This document shows, in pieces, positions 7,900 through 16,141 of a stretch of DNA of 21,517 nt. The DNA comes from Anaerolineales bacterium (GTDB lineage Bacteria > Chloroflexota > Anaerolineae > Anaerolineales > Villigracilaceae): positions 1-21,517 of the forward strand of contig JAICQC010000021.1 of the NCBI GenBank assembly GCA_025938055.1, in the 5' to 3' direction. A program made the position numbers and the translations under genes. Numbering within the stretch: the stretch's first letter is position 1; every line of letters starts with the position of its first letter. Below the pieces are notes generated by a model, which was not told the DNA's origin, ran no database searches, and saw nothing but the letters and a program-made list of their open reading frames with translations.

Positions 7900-9456
7900 C
7901 TACGGATTTGCGGCATAGATCTCATCGCCTGCTGATTTGTGCGTAAGCTGCAAACCATTGGTGAGAGCAGGCACATCGCTGGATACATTTTCGCCGCCAT
8001 CGAACAAAGCAAGTACAGCCTTGCCGTTGTGAATATCGGTGTGCATAATGGCTATGCCTTCTTCAAAATTCGCGCGTGCCTGGGCTGTCGCAGAGTCGAA
8101 ACGGTCCGGCAGGACGTAACAACCCCGCCCGGTGTACAGATAGACCGCACCCGGTTCGTTGGTGTAGATCATGACGTCATCCGGCAGTCCACTCAAAAAG
8201 TCCATTGCCTGCGAATCGTACCACTGGAAGGAGGCGTATCCAAGCTCGCTCCTCGCCCATGTATTCAGTGTAATGGATTGTTTATAGATGGAAATACCCA
8301 ACAGCACGACGGTGAGAACGATCACAACGTTCCGGCGACGGCTACGCAACCAGATTCCGAACACCACCAGGAGAATCAACAATGACACCAGCACCGGCGC
8401 CAGGATGCGCAATCTGAACTTTGTCGCGGCATCGAACATCAGCATCGAGGCAATGATCGAAGCAAGGTAGGCAAAGATATACAAGCCTGTAGTAAAGGAG
8501 AGCACTTCCCTGGCTTCCTTCCCCGTTCTTTCCTGTTGAGGGTTTGATAGATATTTCCACGCGGTCACGACCACCCACACCAACACTCCACCGAGGACGA
8601 GTAAGATCATTGCCTCGATGATGCCAGGTTGTTTAACGATTTCGCGCCGCAAGGGCTCGATCGGGATAAAGAATTCCGAGAAGACGCGCAGGCCAGGTTC
8701 AATGTTCTCGGATGTGAGTGGGTGCCAGGCAAAGGCGCGGTTGGTGGCATTCCCGGCAATGAGCCGGTTACGGATCGACCAGCCAAGCGCCCAGGGAATT
8801 ACACTCGCCAGAAAGATGCCAATGCTCGTAAGTCTTTTTTTCCAGTCGGTGTGCAGGATGAGGAGAGCAACGATGAACGTCGCCGCCAACGCGAGCCCGG
8901 CATAGCGCGTCAGATACGCCAGACCGACAAACGTCCCGCACGCGATCATCCACAGCCAGTGATAGTCACGTTCGAAATATAGATCGAACATCCAAAACGC
9001 AAGCAGGGAAAGGAAAATAAACAACGGCTCGCTCATCGCGACAGCATGGACGGAGAACATTTCCCCGCTTGCCACAAACAATGCCGCCAGGATAACACCC
9101 GCGGTCAGCGATGGGGTCATGCGCCAGCCGAGGATACCAAGAAGAGCCGCATTCAGACCAAAAAGCAAGGCATTCACCCAGCGAACGCCGCGCAGCGGGT
9201 CAATGCCTAAATAGCCAAAAAATGCCAGGACAGAGGAAAAAACAGGTGGGAAGTGCGTGACGGGTTGGTTGGATGCCAACCAGGCTTCCCGGTAGCCATC
9301 GCCCGCCACCATGCTGCGTGCGCCTGCGATGTATGCGATGGAATCATCAGAAAGACCCAGCCCGTTGGGCGTTGCTCTGATAACGAGTAGCATCCCGATC
9401 ACAGAGATCAGACAAACAGCAAGAAACGAAATGAGGCGCGGCGGAATACGAGACAT
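7900..9456 (-). CDS. GT39/ArnT-like membrane glycosyltransferase
   Basis: A 518-residue integral membrane protein with about ten or more hydrophobic segments. The first loop carries GLSDDSIAYIAGARSM with D37-D38, the acidic pair that marks the polyprenyl-phosphate-sugar-using GT-C fold, and a later AMSEPLFIFLSLLAFW segment follows the PMT/ArnT pattern. Such enzymes move a sugar from a lipid-phosphate carrier to a protein, lipid or polysaccharide on the outer side of the membrane. The C-terminal 90 residues or so form a soluble domain. It lies between Sat-CysC and the SDR. A perfect 12-bp hairpin sits right before its start. Sugar and acceptor are unknown. Confidence 0.75.
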   Translation of the reverse strand: MSRIPPRLISFLAVCLISVIGMLLVIRATPNGLGLSDDSIAYIAGARSMVAGDGYREAWLASNQPVTHFPPVFSSVLAFFGYLGIDPLRGVRWVNALLFGLNAALLGILGWRMTPSLTAGVILAALFVASGEMFSVHAVAMSEPLFIFLSLLAFWMFDLYFERDYHWLWMIACGTFVGLAYLTRYAGLALAATFIVALLILHTDWKKRLTSIGIFLASVIPWALGWSIRNRLIAGNATNRAFAWHPLTSENIEPGLRVFSEFFIPIEPLRREIVKQPGIIEAMILLVLGGVLVWVVVTAWKYLSNPQQERTGKEAREVLSFTTGLYIFAYLASIIASMLMFDAATKFRLRILAPVLVSLLILLVVFGIWLRSRRRNVVIVLTVVLLGISIYKQSITLNTWARSELGYASFQWYDSQAMDFLSGLPDDVMIYTNEPGAVYLYTGRGCYVLPDRFDSATAQARANFEEGIAIMHTDIHNGKAVLALFDGGENVSSDVPALTNGLQLTHKSAGDEIYAANP

Positions 9457-9465
9457 ACATTGATT

Positions 9466-9496
9466 CTCGACCCCACATTTGGGGTGTGGGGTCGAG
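9466..9496 (-). promoter_or_regulatory. Strong hairpin just upstream of the GT39-like gene start
   Basis: A perfect 12-bp stem (9466-9477 with 9485-9496; arm CTCGACCCCACA) and a 7-nt loop fill most of the 53-nt gap between the Sat-CysC stop and the next ATG. There is no T-run after it on the minus strand, so it is not a standard terminator. It ends 9 nt before the ATG, and the only purine-rich stretch available as a ribosome site is in the stem, so it may limit translation or protect the mRNA end. Confidence 0.55.
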
Positions 9497-9509
9497 GGGT
9501 AAAACTGGT

Positions 9510-11240
9510 TTAGTAGTGATTGTTCAAGTATCCCTGATCTTCGAGATACTTGACGATGATTCGAGCATTTTCCTCAGGAGTGGCGCCATAACCCTTGAGC
9601 GTGATCTCAGGATCGATCGGCGGCTCGTACGGGTCATCCACACCTGTGAAGCCCATGGGCTTGCCTTCCTCCATGGCATGGCGGGCTTTGGCGTACAGTC
9701 CCTTGACGTCGCGCTCCTCACATACTTCCACAGGCGTATCCATATAGACAGTGATGAAGTTGTTCTCGCCGACCATCTTGCGAGCCTCGTTACGTGTGGA
9801 GCGGTACGGGCTGATGGCCGCGCAGATCACCGCACCGCCTGCATGGACGATTTCACCGGCAACGAACCCGATGCGCAGGATGTTGGTATCGCGGTCTTCC
9901 TTGCTGAAACCAAGTCCCTTGGAGAGGTGCGTGCGGACGACATCACCATCGAGGATGGCGATCTCACGGCCGCGTTCGAGCAGGAGCGAGGTGAGCACCT
10001 GTGTGGTCGCGCTCTTACCGGAGCCGCTCAGACCCGTAAACCAGATGCAGAAGCCCTGCTCATGGCGCGGCGGGTACATCTCACGCAGGATCTCCGCCGT
10101 CTCTGGACGGGTGAACCATTCGGGCAAAAGTTTACCCTTGGCAAGATACTCATCACGCACCTGCGTGCCGGAAATGTTGAGCGTGCGTGCGCCGGCGGGG
10201 ACGTCCTTGCCCTCGACATAGCGTTCTTCATCGGGAAGATAGACCAGCTCTTCGAAAGGGATCATCTTGACGCATAGCTCAGGTTCGTATTTCTTCATGT
10301 TTTCCTGCGCGTCATACGGACCATAGAATGGCTTGCCCGTGGAATCCTTTCCTGGCCCCGCATGGTCTCGCCCAACAATAAAATGATTCGCACCATGATT
10401 GCGCCGAATAATGGCATGCAGTAACACTTCCTTGGGTCCCGCCATGCGCATGGCAAGCGGAAGAAGACTGAGCATCGTGCTGTTCTTATCGTAATAGTTT
10501 TCGACCAATGCCTTATAAATGCGGACACGCGTATAGTGATCCACATCACCGGGCTTGGTCATGCCGACAGTGGGGTGAATGAGCAGTGAGCCCTTCACTT
10601 GTGCAGCCGCCCGTTTGGTCAGTTCCTCATGAATGCGGTGCAGAGGGTTGCGCGTCTGGAATGCCACAACATTTTCCTGCCCCATGCCTTCCAGGATTTC
10701 ACGCACCTGCGCAGGAGTACGGCGCAGTTCGACAAAATCATGATATCTCGTCAGGTTCACTACTTTGATGGGACCGGAGATGCAGACCTTGCCCCAGCGT
10801 TCCATTTCCGAAACCATCGGGTGACGAGGATCGGTGGAGCCATAGGCGAGGGCAGCTTCGGTATCGGCATCCCAATGAAAGACTTCGTTGAGGGTCATAA
10901 TGGCGATAACGTCATTATTCGAATTACGCAGGACGACATCTTCGCCAACCGTCGGCAGTTCCTTGGGATCCGTGGTCAGCGTGATGGGGAGGGGCCACAG
11001 GGTCCCATCTGCCAGGCGCATTTCATGCAGGACGCGTTCATAATCCGCTTTCCCCATGAAGGTGGTTAGAGGCGAAAAGCCGCCGGTGGCAAGCAGTTCA
11101 AGATCGCAAAGATTGCGCATGGTGATCTTGATCGAGGATAACTTCGAGGCGCGGGCAAGTAATTCCTCACGTTCCTCGGCATCCACAACCAGGTTCACCA
11201 GTTTTCCCCCGTAGGGTTCGATAAGTTTTGTTTTAGACAT
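9510..11240 (-). CDS. Bifunctional sulfate adenylyltransferase/adenylylsulfate kinase (PAPS synthesis)
   Basis: A 576-residue fusion. The N-terminal ATP sulfurylase carries FQTRNPLHRIHEEL (194-207) and GRDHAGPG (290-297); the C-terminal APS kinase carries the P-loop GLSGSGKS (403-410), DGDVVRTHLSKGLGFSKEDR (431-450) and ISPYRSTRNEAR. Together they turn sulfate and two ATP into PAPS. The ATG at 11240 was chosen over an upstream in-frame ATG at 11285 because AAGGAG lies 5 nt before it and the upstream codons encode a non-family leader overlapping the likely transcript start. Two sulfotransferases are encoded in the window and no PAPS reductase or CysDN is seen, so the PAPS is probably meant for sulfating molecules rather than for cysteine synthesis. 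Confidence 0.95.
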   Translation of the reverse strand: MSKTKLIEPYGGKLVNLVVDAEEREELLARASKLSSIKITMRNLCDLELLATGGFSPLTTFMGKADYERVLHEMRLADGTLWPLPITLTTDPKELPTVGEDVVLRNSNNDVIAIMTLNEVFHWDADTEAALAYGSTDPRHPMVSEMERWGKVCISGPIKVVNLTRYHDFVELRRTPAQVREILEGMGQENVVAFQTRNPLHRIHEELTKRAAAQVKGSLLIHPTVGMTKPGDVDHYTRVRIYKALVENYYDKNSTMLSLLPLAMRMAGPKEVLLHAIIRRNHGANHFIVGRDHAGPGKDSTGKPFYGPYDAQENMKKYEPELCVKMIPFEELVYLPDEERYVEGKDVPAGARTLNISGTQVRDEYLAKGKLLPEWFTRPETAEILREMYPPRHEQGFCIWFTGLSGSGKSATTQVLTSLLLERGREIAILDGDVVRTHLSKGLGFSKEDRDTNILRIGFVAGEIVHAGGAVICAAISPYRSTRNEARKMVGENNFITVYMDTPVEVCEERDVKGLYAKARHAMEEGKPMGFTGVDDPYEPPIDPEITLKGYGATPEENARIIVKYLEDQGYLNNHY

Positions 11241-11293
11241 TGTTTCTCCTTGAATAAAAACAGGTTTTAATAAGTGCTTGAGCACAAGGCGCT

Positions 11294-11324
11294 ATTATAT
11301 CCTAAAATTCAGTGAATGAATTTT
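11294..11324 (-). promoter_or_regulatory. Putative promoter of sat-cysC with overlapping operator-like palindrome
   Basis: On the minus strand a perfect TATAAT (11299-11294) lies 53 nt before the sat-cysC ATG. Just upstream, AAAATTCA and TGAATTTT form a perfect 8-bp inverted repeat (11304-11311 and 11317-11324) that covers the spacer and the -35 position, where the hexamer is poor. This arrangement suits a regulated promoter, perhaps activated or repressed in response to sulfate or glycan demand. No regulator gene is in the window. Confidence 0.5.
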
Positions 11325-11389
11325 GGATTTTCGATTTTGCAAGCTATTTAAGATAATCGATGTTCACCCGGAAAGATGGGCATATCCAT

Positions 11390-12904
11390 TCATTCCACAA
11401 TCGGTGTTAAATCATTGCGCAGAAATAACCGGAAAAACTCGGCGGACAAGACCAGCGTGTAATTTTCCTCCAGGTAATCTTCGAGCGGAGGAATGACAAA
11501 GCGTGCCATGAGGACCTGCTCGGGGTTGTACTCACGCATCGCATCAAGGATATCCTGTTCGGTGAGGCTGCCGGTAGCCAGCCGTTTGCTGGAAAACGTC
11601 GCCAGAGCAGGCGGTACAGGCCGCCCGACGCGAAAGGCATACATCGGCATATCGGTCACGATCCAGTTCGTCCTGTCGCTATAGGCGCTCATGGCATCGA
11701 TCACTCGCAATTTCCCAGCCGTCGCCCTGAGGGAAAAGTCGGTAAGACGCGGGCGATTCATCAGTTCCCGGTCTAGCATTGGAATGTAATTGATGGATAC
11801 CAGCACAAAAGCGATCAAAGCACCGGCTCCCAGCAGGGTCTGGAAGCGAAGAACATCCCCGCCCGTTCTCAAACGAAGGAGCGAGAGCACTCCATCGCCC
11901 ACCGCCGCGGCAGCCATAATTGTCATTGGGATGGTAATGAGCAATTGATGGTGATAGAACACCGGGGAATAAAAACTGAACAATACAAATGCTACTACAG
12001 CCCAGGCAAATGGATACAAAGCCAGCCAGTTCCGGCGGTAGACCGAGGTCAGCGCGCCCCAAATCCCCAGAGCCAGCAACGGAAAAGCTGCCCGGATGTG
12101 ATTGATCAGGGTGTAGCCTGCGCCTCCGAGCCCTTCCGTGGAAGGCGCGGAAATGTGGGGAGCAGTGATCGACAACAGGTTCTGTGGACCCACCAGCACC
12201 AACCCGAGCAGGATTGTCAGGCTTGAAAAGCTAATTCCCCAGATGAGCCCCGGACGAAGCATCTTCCAGGACAGACCGTTTTCTCTTTCCGAGAAATAGA
12301 CTGAAGCTGTCATACCCAGCAGGAGGATCGGTGCGAAAAAACCGGTAAAAAGTTTAGTCAGCACCGACAACGCCAGGGCAAATCCCGAAAGAATCAGCCA
12401 GAAACTATTCCTTTTCAAGTGCCAGAGGATCACAAAAACCATGGAGACAGCAGCCAGCGCAATGGAAGGCACACCGATCATGACCGATGTGCTCAACCGT
12501 AGGAATTGTGGCGCCATGATCACGAGAGGCAAAAACAGGATCGCAGCCGGTTTTCCCCACGTCAATTGCAAAAATTGAGCGCCAGACCAGACGAGCAGCG
12601 TGGCAAACAGCAATACAAGCAACCGGGCGGGATTAACTTCGAACCCCACAATCTGAAAAAGGAACGCCAGAATTTGTGTAAACAGCGGCGGCTGGTCGCT
12701 GGATACTTCACTATACAGCGGATGCCCGAGAGCCACCAACATGGAGCGCATTAAATTCAAGCCTTCATCTGAATCATATTGAAGCTTTTCCCGAAAAGGG
12801 AAATAGGCAAATGTAAAGGCAAGGAATAGCAGGGCAATCACAATGGGGAATAGAATGTCCACCCATCTGCGCCGCCCGGTAGTAGTTATGGATTCAGTGC
12901 TCAT
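11390..12904 (-). CDS. GT39-like membrane glycosyltransferase
   Basis: An integral membrane protein of 504 residues from the chosen start, with roughly ten hydrophobic segments. The first loop has QYDSDEGLNLMRSM, an acidic motif equivalent to the catalytic Asp region of GT-C enzymes, followed by SSDQPPLFTQ, a motif common in PMT_2-type proteins. A short hydrophilic C-terminus follows the last helix. It probably transfers a sugar from a polyprenyl-phosphate donor on the outer face of the membrane. An in-frame ATG at 12922 also exists, but a TATAAT box overlaps it, so a transcript from that box would begin after it; MSTESITTT at 12904 is preferred. It is divergent from the plus-strand gene at 13025 and lies 149 nt upstream of sat-cysC. 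Substrate unknown. Confidence 0.72.
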   Translation of the reverse strand: MSTESITTTGRRRWVDILFPIVIALLFLAFTFAYFPFREKLQYDSDEGLNLMRSMLVALGHPLYSEVSSDQPPLFTQILAFLFQIVGFEVNPARLLVLLFATLLVWSGAQFLQLTWGKPAAILFLPLVIMAPQFLRLSTSVMIGVPSIALAAVSMVFVILWHLKRNSFWLILSGFALALSVLTKLFTGFFAPILLLGMTASVYFSERENGLSWKMLRPGLIWGISFSSLTILLGLVLVGPQNLLSITAPHISAPSTEGLGGAGYTLINHIRAAFPLLALGIWGALTSVYRRNWLALYPFAWAVVAFVLFSFYSPVFYHHQLLITIPMTIMAAAAVGDGVLSLLRLRTGGDVLRFQTLLGAGALIAFVLVSINYIPMLDRELMNRPRLTDFSLRATAGKLRVIDAMSAYSDRTNWIVTDMPMYAFRVGRPVPPALATFSSKRLATGSLTEQDILDAMREYNPEQVLMARFVIPPLEDYLEENYTLVLSAEFFRLFLRNDLTPIVE

Positions 12905-12920
12905 AGGAATTCGGCGAGTC

Positions 12921-12926
12921 ATTATA
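12921..12926 (-). promoter_or_regulatory. Putative -10 box for the GT39-like gene
   Basis: TATAAT on the minus strand overlaps the in-frame ATG at 12922 and lies 16 nt before the ATG at 12904. No convincing -35 and no Shine-Dalgarno sequence are seen, so initiation may be near-leaderless. Confidence 0.35.
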
Positions 12927-12994
12927 ACATCGTGAAACTTCCGCGATCCTGCATAGTCGGTTCCTCAGGGCGAGGGATCACGCCAGCGCCATCA

Positions 12995-13017
12995 TGTTAC
13001 AATTTTCCTTCCTGGAG
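12995..13017 (+). promoter_or_regulatory. Extended -10 promoter and ribosome site of the divergent membrane-protein gene
   Basis: TGTTACAAT at 12995-13003 is an extended -10 element (TG, one base, then TACAAT). GGAG at 13014-13017 sits 7 nt before the ATG at 13025, which selects that start over the upstream in-frame ATG at 12932. No good -35 is seen, as expected for extended -10 promoters. Confidence 0.5.
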
Positions 13018-13024
13018 CCGCTGG

Positions 13025-15055
13025 ATGAAGCAAACAATACGACGATTATTTCAAAATGAGACCTTCGCTGCGGTCTTATTGATCCTCCTGACGACCGTCA
13101 TCACCTACGGGGTAAGTATTCCCAGCCTGGGATACTACCATGACGATTGGTACATGCTCTGGTCGGGTCAGGCACGGGGCGCGGAAAGCATCATCCCATT
13201 ATTTTCGACAGATCGCCCCTTCATGGGCGTAGTGTATTCCTATCTCTACCGCATTTTGGGCGACACAATCATCAACTGGCATCTATACGCGCTGCTGTGG
13301 CGTTTTATTGGGGGACTTGCGTTTTTCTGGATCCTGCGCCTGATCTGGCCCGATCAGAAATATATGACGACCTTAATGACGGTGCTGTTCATCGTCTACC
13401 CGGGGTTTTTATCGCAGCCGAATGCAAACACAAAACAAAACCATCTCTACGGGTTCGGGACAGCTCTCCTGTCGATCGCTTTGATGCTCCAGGCGATGAA
13501 AACCAGCAGGCAGGGATGGAAGTTCATTTATAGCGTGCTGTCCCTCGCTCTTACTGCCAATTATCTGTTCATTTACGAATACATGATCGGCTTTGAGGGA
13601 ACGCGCCTGGTCCTGCTTACTTACACATTGTTTCAAGCAGGCATCAGGGAGTTCCGCTCCCTCGCAAAAGAAGTCTTTAAGAGAATATGGCCCTACTGGG
13701 TTGTTACCGCCGCGTTTCTTTACTGGCGCATTTTCATCTTTGTGGGCGAAAGAAACGCAACCGACGCCTCCCAGCTCATCACGGATTATCTGAGCAATTT
13801 CCGTTACATGACGATCCGGCTTATCCTGGAGACAGCCAAGGATTTTCTGGACACTTCCATTTTTGCATGGTTTGTGAGTCCATACCAGTTACTGTCCACG
13901 GCGCCATACTCCAACCTCGGAGCCGCGCTGCTGGTCGCTGGGATCATCGCAACCCTGGTTCTTATGTACACGTTCGTGTTTAGAAAATGGCAGACAACGG
14001 GTCCTGGCGAGTCAGAAACACCACGGCTGATGAAAGATTTTCTCTGGATCGGCGCTCTTGTCATTTTGTTTGCCATTTCGCCGGTGATCTTTTCTGACCG
14101 GCAGGTGGATCTGTATGACGCCTATAAAAGTTACGGACTCCACCCCATTGGAGGCGTGGTTCTATTCGTCACTGGAATCCTGCTGATGTTCCAAATGAAG
14201 TTTCGTCAGTGGGTCCTGATCGCGCTGATTGGCGTCTCGGTCTCGACCCAGGTGTTAAACGCCGACCAGTGGGAACGCTACTGGGAGTATCAACGTGAAA
14301 TGTGGTGGCAGCTCACCTGGCGCGCCCCAGACATTCAGGACGATACCCTGATCATGGCATATAGCGCAACCGGCTTCAACCCGGAACAGGACTATGAGAT
14401 CTGGGGACCCGTCAATCTGATCTATAACCCGGATCCGGCGAAAGCGCCCCTCATCCAGGCAGAAGTACTGAATGCCGACACGGCATTCAGCATTCTGAAA
14501 AAGGATGTCCTGAATAATCACGTACGCGACATCCGGCTTCACCGCGATTTTAACAATTTACTGCTGATCAGCTTCCCGGGATCATCTTGCGTGCATGTGA
14601 TCGACGGAACGCTGCCTGTCTATCCCGCCCGCGAATCACTGCTGGTCCAGCAGATCGGCGTGTATTCCCGTACTGACCAGATCGTCACATCCGGGACGTC
14701 GCCTATTCCTCCCGCCTCGATCTTTGGCTCTGAACCAGAGCGCGGCTGGTGTTACTACTACCAGAAGGCGTCGCTCGCGCGGCAAACCGGAGATTGGGAA
14801 GAGGTCGGCAGGCTATACGACCAGGTGCGTGAGTTAGACATCGAAACAGACGACAAGTCTGAGTTGATTCCCTTTTTTGAAGGGCTGGTCAACCTCGGCA
14901 GGTACGACGATGCCCGAGCTCTTTATAACAAGCAGATCAAGGGACAGGCAGAGATGCGTTTTCCGTTGTGCGTTACTCTAGCCAGTGATCCTGGCTACCC
15001 GCCGGAATTTGGCTACGATTATGAGGGAATCTATAACCTGTTGTGCAATTCATGA
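13025..15055 (+). CDS. Large membrane glycosyltransferase-like protein with soluble C-terminal domain
   Basis: A 676-residue protein from the preferred start. Residues 1 to about 425 hold about ten or more hydrophobic segments, with GYYHDDWYMLWSG in the first loop (H39, D40, D41), a GT-C-like acidic motif. From about residue 430 the chain is soluble, and near the end short helical segments (QKASLARQTGDWEEVGRLYD, FFEGLVNLGRYDDARALYNK) resemble TPR units. Proteins of this layout occur in several copies in Chloroflexota-type genomes and are usually uncharacterised. The C-terminal part should be outside the cell and could bind the acceptor. It is the only plus-strand gene in the glycan region and converges on the Gfo/Idh gene with a 10-nt gap. 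Confidence 0.7.
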   Translation: MKQTIRRLFQNETFAAVLLILLTTVITYGVSIPSLGYYHDDWYMLWSGQARGAESIIPLFSTDRPFMGVVYSYLYRILGDTIINWHLYALLWRFIGGLAFFWILRLIWPDQKYMTTLMTVLFIVYPGFLSQPNANTKQNHLYGFGTALLSIALMLQAMKTSRQGWKFIYSVLSLALTANYLFIYEYMIGFEGTRLVLLTYTLFQAGIREFRSLAKEVFKRIWPYWVVTAAFLYWRIFIFVGERNATDASQLITDYLSNFRYMTIRLILETAKDFLDTSIFAWFVSPYQLLSTAPYSNLGAALLVAGIIATLVLMYTFVFRKWQTTGPGESETPRLMKDFLWIGALVILFAISPVIFSDRQVDLYDAYKSYGLHPIGGVVLFVTGILLMFQMKFRQWVLIALIGVSVSTQVLNADQWERYWEYQREMWWQLTWRAPDIQDDTLIMAYSATGFNPEQDYEIWGPVNLIYNPDPAKAPLIQAEVLNADTAFSILKKDVLNNHVRDIRLHRDFNNLLLISFPGSSCVHVIDGTLPVYPARESLLVQQIGVYSRTDQIVTSGTSPIPPASIFGSEPERGWCYYYQKASLARQTGDWEEVGRLYDQVRELDIETDDKSELIPFFEGLVNLGRYDDARALYNKQIKGQAEMRFPLCVTLASDPGYPPEFGYDYEGIYNLLCNS

Positions 15056-15056
15056 A

Positions 15057-15074
15057 GCAGGATACTTATCCTGC
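15057..15074. terminator. Short palindrome between convergent genes, possible weak terminator
   Basis: GCAGGAT and ATCCTGC form a 7-bp stem with a 4-nt loop starting just after the plus-strand stop and overlapping the stop of the minus-strand Gfo/Idh gene. There is no T-run on either side, so intrinsic termination would be weak. Confidence 0.35.
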
Positions 15075-16106
15075 CAAGTCGACCGCGCGGCCCGTTTGTT
15101 GGGATTCGTACGCCGCCAGCGCGAGACGTAACGCCATCACCCCATCTTCGAGAGTGGAGACCGGTTCAGACTCCCCGCGAGCGACTTCAATGAAATGACG
15201 CGTTTGCGCCACGAAGAGTTCGTTTCGTTCAAAGCCTGCGGGCGGGGAGAATGATTCCATAACGGGAACAGGTGGGTTCTTTGAGAAAGATCCGAATGAG
15301 GCAGGTGTTTTGTAGAGGTGGAGAATCCCATCCGTGTTGTCCCAACGCAATGTCCCGTCTGCGCCGACAATTTCCAGCCGATGGACTGGCGGGCGCTGGA
15401 AGTAATTGACATGTACGCCGCCGACCGCGCCACCTGTAAACTTCAACCCGATCTCCGCGACATCCTCCACATCCACTTCAAGCGGGGAGATGTGTCCGTT
15501 GAACGACCACAAAGATTTCACCTCGCCCAGCAGGTAACGCAAATAATCGAGCGGATGCGTGAGGGTGACAATCACGCCGCCGCCAAGCTCGGCGCGTGCC
15601 GCGTAGCTCTGGCGATAATCCTCCCAGGGATGCCACTGTGGCAAATACTCGCCCCAATGCGCATGGACGGTCAATATTTTGCCAAGAACGTTAGATTGAA
15701 TTAACTCATATGCTTTATTGAGAGTCGGGTGATAACGAAATTGAAACCCGACTAGAATTTTGCTTCCGCTTTTTTGTGCAGTCTTTTGCAAAACATCCAG
15801 CCGTTCCATCGAATGAGAAACAGGTTTTTCCAACAGCATATGGCATCCCATTTCCGCGGCAGGGATGGCAACATCCAAATGCATCGACGTCGGATTCGCA
15901 ACAATCACGGCATCCGGTTTATGCTTGCGAAGCGCTTCCGTCAGGTCCACCTCAACAGGATAATCGGTGAGTTCATCATCCGGCAGCGTTGCCTTGCGCG
16001 TGCGCAGTAGAACAATATCCTTCTCCCCAAATGCGATCAGATTACGAAAATGTCTTCTTCCAATGGAGCCAAGGCCCGCGATGAGAAATTTGGGAGATTG
16101 GGACAT
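15066..16106 (-). CDS. Gfo/Idh/MocA family sugar oxidoreductase
   Basis: A 346-residue NAD(P)-dependent dehydrogenase. FLIAGLGSIGRRH (7-19) is the Rossmann glycine motif, LLEKPVSHS (91-99) holds the EKP signature with its catalytic Lys, and TLTHPLDYLRYLLG (181-194) holds the conserved His and Asp. Family members oxidise or reduce sugars, often nucleotide or nine-carbon-pathway precursors in glycan loci. An upstream in-frame ATG at 16280 would add 58 residues unlike the family and overlap the four-helix-bundle gene, so the ATG at 16106 was used. It follows the four-helix-bundle gene by 35 nt. Substrate unknown, but with the SDR it may supply a modified sugar for the same glycan. Confidence 0.85.
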   Translation of the reverse strand: MSQSPKFLIAGLGSIGRRHFRNLIAFGEKDIVLLRTRKATLPDDELTDYPVEVDLTEALRKHKPDAVIVANPTSMHLDVAIPAAEMGCHMLLEKPVSHSMERLDVLQKTAQKSGSKILVGFQFRYHPTLNKAYELIQSNVLGKILTVHAHWGEYLPQWHPWEDYRQSYAARAELGGGVIVTLTHPLDYLRYLLGEVKSLWSFNGHISPLEVDVEDVAEIGLKFTGGAVGGVHVNYFQRPPVHRLEIVGADGTLRWDNTDGILHLYKTPASFGSFSKNPPVPVMESFSPPAGFERNELFVAQTRHFIEVARGESEPVSTLEDGVMALRLALAAYESQQTGRAVDLAG

Positions 16107-16141
16107 GGGAAATTGGTATTCTTGTAGAAGTTCGGAGTAGG

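Noticed and set aside
9466..9496. A Rho-independent terminator after sat-cysC
   Set aside because: The stem is strong but no T-run follows on the minus strand, so it is listed as a regulatory hairpin instead.
9486..10277. A 263-codon open frame on the plus strand
   Set aside because: It is antisense to the APS kinase half of Sat-CysC; the minus-strand frame is unambiguous.
11241..11285. Upstream in-frame start extending Sat-CysC by 15 residues
   Set aside because: The extension does not look like the family and an AAGGAG site sits exactly before the ATG at 11240.
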